Positions 29,703-31,788 of a stretch of DNA of 31,788 bases are shown here, piece after piece. The stretch is taken from positions 1 through 31,788 of IMG/VR virus record IMGVR_UViG_3300042465_004729; one strand, 5' to 3'. Position numbers and translations under genes: made by a program. Below the pieces are notes generated by a model. It made no database searches, was not told the origin of the DNA, and saw only the letters and a program-made list of their open reading frames with translations. Numbering within the stretch: position 1 is the first letter of the stretch; every line of letters begins with the position of its first letter. The DNA comes from a virus.

Positions 29703-30099
29703 ACTTGCCTCCTAAAAATTTACATTTATCTTTCAACAGCGTAAAAAATATCATATCACCGTTACTTCTCTTTATTCTAGCCTCTTCAGTGAAGCCCATA
29801 TTCTTTACTAGCTTAATGCTTTTATCGTTCTCTTCAGTGATCGGCACTACTATTTTCTCTACGTTACATACTATAAACGGATAGTTAAATATCGCAGCTA
29901 TGAATGTCTTATTCATTCGCCCTGCTACTGCAATATGACAGGTAATGGTGGTGTCCATAAAGCTCTCATAGATCACCCCTGCAACTATCTGTCCTTCTCG
30001 TTCCAGCCCTATGGCTGATGAATTGCAATGATACGATCCTGTGGTCTGTTCTGCTACCCATACACCAACAGAATCGCCTTGTACTATATGCCAGCCCAT
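29695..30099 (-). CDS. GNAT-like acetyltransferase of the virion operon
   Basis: This 134-aa protein has the strand-helix pattern of short phage GNAT proteins: LEREGQIVAGVIYESF, a Met/Arg-containing turn (HIAVAGRMNKTFIAAIFNYP), IVVPITEENDKSIKLVKNMG and FTEEARIKRSNGDMIFF. The NDKSIKLVKNMGF element is like the acetyl-CoA-binding C-terminal part of N-acetyltransferases. It overlaps the tail-protein gene upstream by 16 bases and the repeat-protein gene downstream by eight. The target is unknown. GNATs in podovirus tail operons may modify phage or host proteins. Confidence 0.7.
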   Translation of the reverse strand: MGWHIVQGDSVGVWVAEQTTGSYHCNSSAIGLEREGQIVAGVIYESFMDTTITCHIAVAGRMNKTFIAAIFNYPFIVCNVEKIVVPITEENDKSIKLVKNMGFTEEARIKRSNGDMIFFTLLKDKCKFLGGKYG

Positions 30100-31628
30100 C
30101 CAGTTTGATAAACTACGTCAGTTGCCGCCCATTCAAGTTGCAAGGTCTGAGATGCGCTTTTAAGGTGTATACCGCCGCAATACCCAATCCCCGTAATCCC
30201 TTGAAAGTTATTAGTAATCATTAGTCCTTGTCCCCATGCTGACGCATCCCATGTGCCTATGTCCCACAACCCATACGAGCTAGGAGAGTAAGACAGTGCT
30301 GCTGTAGGATCAGATATATCGTAGTCAATGTTCATTGAGACTAGGATAGAAGGCAGTCCGTCCGTAAATATAGAAGGTCTAGCTCTAGTAAAGTATTTCT
30401 TTACACCACGTTGCTCAAAGTAGTTAAACGCTTGCAGCACGTTAGTATTAATGTCTGTTGCATTGTCTGCATAGGTTGTGTCCCAAGCCCTGCCTACAAC
30501 GCCATTGCCGCCAAAGTAGGGATTATCTCCGAACGATTCCCAGCAGTTGGCTTCCCAGCCTTGAAACTTGCACCAAGACTTTGTAATCGTGTTCATTACA
30601 TACTGCTCTTGATTGTTGCCCTCATCGACAGGTACATTTACCCATACAGCGTTATTCTTAGCTGAGTAATGTATCTGCCAGCCAAAGTGGTCTGCATAGA
30701 GCGTTGTGGCGGTTGTAATCGCTCCCTGTATCTTGTTACTCAAAGCGACGCGCGGATCGAGCCTAGAGCTTTGTAGTGATGCTGCGAGAGGCATTAATCC
30801 ATCGTATGTAAGGATTAGAATGTCACCGCCGTACTTCATGAAGCAGCGATCACCAATTGGTGCGCCTAGCTTCCATACGCCAATCAATGCCCAAGTAGCA
30901 GAACTAGCTGGGTCTGTGCCTGAGTACACGATGACCTCGCCATTGCTGGTTATAAATACTAGGTTGTCATCAACCCCATATCCAGCGTCAATCGTCCATG
31001 TAGCCACATCTGTAATGTGACCGCCAAACTTAGCAATAGAGCTTAGATCGAGAGTTTGTGCTGCTCCACCGACTGCATTAGTTGGCAAGTACCAAGCCTT
31101 TAATGAGTTCTTTTGCGTAAACCATACCCTGTTCTTGAACAGAGTTATATTATCTAGTGTTGTACTTGTAACGCCTGTTATAGCGATAGGCGATACAGCA
31201 GTAATAGAGGCCCATGTAGTGCCATCAAATAGCAATGGAGCGTCTACACCATTGACTAGATATAGATAGCTACCGCCGCCAGTCGTGACATTGATGAATT
31301 CCCATCGAGCGTTTGTTAAGCCTACCTTTACAGGCGCGCCTACTGCACCAGCAGAAGTAACGTCATATATCTGTGTTCCGGCAATTGCGTACAGCTCCTC
31401 ACCCGTGCCAGTTGAGTAGTTCATCAAAGTCTCAACCTGACCAGTTATGCCTGTGGCGTGGTTAGAGTACCCGCCGCGTAGAACTACGTTTGAATAGGAT
31501 GGAAAGAAGTTAATTAACTCGACAGCATCGGTAGGTTCCATGTTCGCAATAGAATCACGAGCATTCCAGCCACCTACTGGAGCAGGTACAGAAGCTACTT
31601 GTGCAGCGGTCTTTTGTGCTGGAAACAT
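30084..31628 (-). CDS. Virion structural protein, probable tail/connector beta-propeller
   Basis: This 514-aa beta-rich protein starts with VPAPVGGWNARDSIANMEPT, DAVELINFFPS and VVLRGGYSNHATG. I recognise this opening from large podovirus tail or stabilisation proteins. Repeated strand-turn units (VTSAGAVGAPVKVGL, LYLVNGVDAPLLFDG, NLVFITSNGEVIVYSG) suggest a propeller. Trp/Asp blocks end the protein (SYGLWDIGTWDASAWGQGL). It probably belongs to the head-to-tail connector or tail tube. The start is a TAATG overlap with the partial gene at the right edge. Confidence 0.72.
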   Translation of the reverse strand: MFPAQKTAAQVASVPAPVGGWNARDSIANMEPTDAVELINFFPSYSNVVLRGGYSNHATGITGQVETLMNYSTGTGEELYAIAGTQIYDVTSAGAVGAPVKVGLTNARWEFINVTTGGGSYLYLVNGVDAPLLFDGTTWASITAVSPIAITGVTSTTLDNITLFKNRVWFTQKNSLKAWYLPTNAVGGAAQTLDLSSIAKFGGHITDVATWTIDAGYGVDDNLVFITSNGEVIVYSGTDPASSATWALIGVWKLGAPIGDRCFMKYGGDILILTYDGLMPLAASLQSSRLDPRVALSNKIQGAITTATTLYADHFGWQIHYSAKNNAVWVNVPVDEGNNQEQYVMNTITKSWCKFQGWEANCWESFGDNPYFGGNGVVGRAWDTTYADNATDINTNVLQAFNYFEQRGVKKYFTRARPSIFTDGLPSILVSMNIDYDISDPTAALSYSPSSYGLWDIGTWDASAWGQGLMITNNFQGITGIGYCGGIHLKSASQTLQLEWAATDVVYQTGWAGI

Positions 31629-31788
31629 TAGTTCTGCGTTCCGTAGCCGGTGTCAGGCAGATTATCATATCCTATGAGGACTGTACCCGGTCTTGGAGCA
31701 AACGATAGATTAGCTGAACTCTGATCTTGAGCCATAACGACTTCAAGTTCTGTCAGGAAGTTTCTATACATAGCCGTAGTATCGAAGC
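31628..31788 (-). CDS. Partial gene at the right edge, probable virion protein
   Basis: Only the last 53 codons are inside the window. They read FDTTAMYRNFLTELEVVMAQ, then DQSSANLSFAPRPGTVLIGY and DNLPDTGYGTQN. The stop overlaps the start of the tail protein (TAATG). Direction and coupling place it in the late virion operon. The family is not recognised from this fragment. Confidence 0.55.
   Translation of the reverse strand, partial: FDTTAMYRNFLTELEVVMAQDQSSANLSFAPRPGTVLIGYDNLPDTGYGTQN

Noticed and set aside
1-31788. Integrase, attachment sites, tRNA genes, CRISPR array, insertion sequences
   Set aside because: I looked for their hallmarks and saw none. The only mobile element is the HNH endonuclease.

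Overview
The window is most of the genome of a tailed double-stranded DNA phage. It looks podovirus-like: a P22-type portal, no tape-measure or tail-sheath genes, and several large internal-virion-like proteins. A nested Rz/Rz1 spanin pair implies a Gram-negative host. No integrase, tRNA, CRISPR array or host gene was seen. A Cro/YdaS-like repressor with a palindromic operator shows a genetic switch, but lysogeny cannot be decided from this window.

Layout. Positions 1-9652 are read leftward. A run of very small genes (9652-8109) leads into terminase small and large subunits (8099-6487). Then come a decoration-like protein, a small protein, an ADP-ribosyltransferase-like protein, the portal, a small conserved protein, a scaffold and the major capsid protein, which is cut by the left edge. 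Positions 9653-9983 are non-coding, with a leftward promoter, an inverted repeat and a terminator. The repressor and a primase-helicase are also read leftward (12583-9984). A 22-bp perfect palindrome at 12614-12667 separates them from the rightward replication block (12700-20338). That block holds an unknown protein, an Fe-S DUF2800 nuclease, a DUF2815 single-strand-binding protein, a compact family-B-like DNA polymerase, a VRR-NUC nuclease, an SNF2-type helicase, a winged-helix-like protein, a 40-aa membrane protein, a SleB-type cell-wall hydrolase, a C5 cytosine methyltransferase and a zinc-ribbon protein. From the right edge down to 20371 everything is leftward again except one HNH homing endonuclease: tail and internal virion proteins, a GNAT, a PAPS-reductase-like PP-loop protein, a tail fibre, holin candidates, an M15 peptidase and Rz/Rz1.

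The late genes at both ends point the same way. If the genome is circular or terminally redundant they would form one late block running terminase, head, tail, lysis, with the missing piece outside the window. Genes are packed with ATGA, GTGA, TGATG and TAATG stop/start overlaps, so translational coupling is likely throughout.

The most striking item is at 19116-20153. An apparently complete C5 methyltransferase is overlapped in the +1 frame by a 265-codon ORF (19225-20022) that itself resembles a phage protein family associated with methyltransferases. The same bases appear to encode two conserved proteins for about 0.7-0.8 kb. Other notable items are the nested spanins, a truncated 22-codon copy of a small gene, an ART-like protein in the head module, a PP-loop enzyme in the virion operon, and a homing endonuclease with a nearly leaderless promoter.
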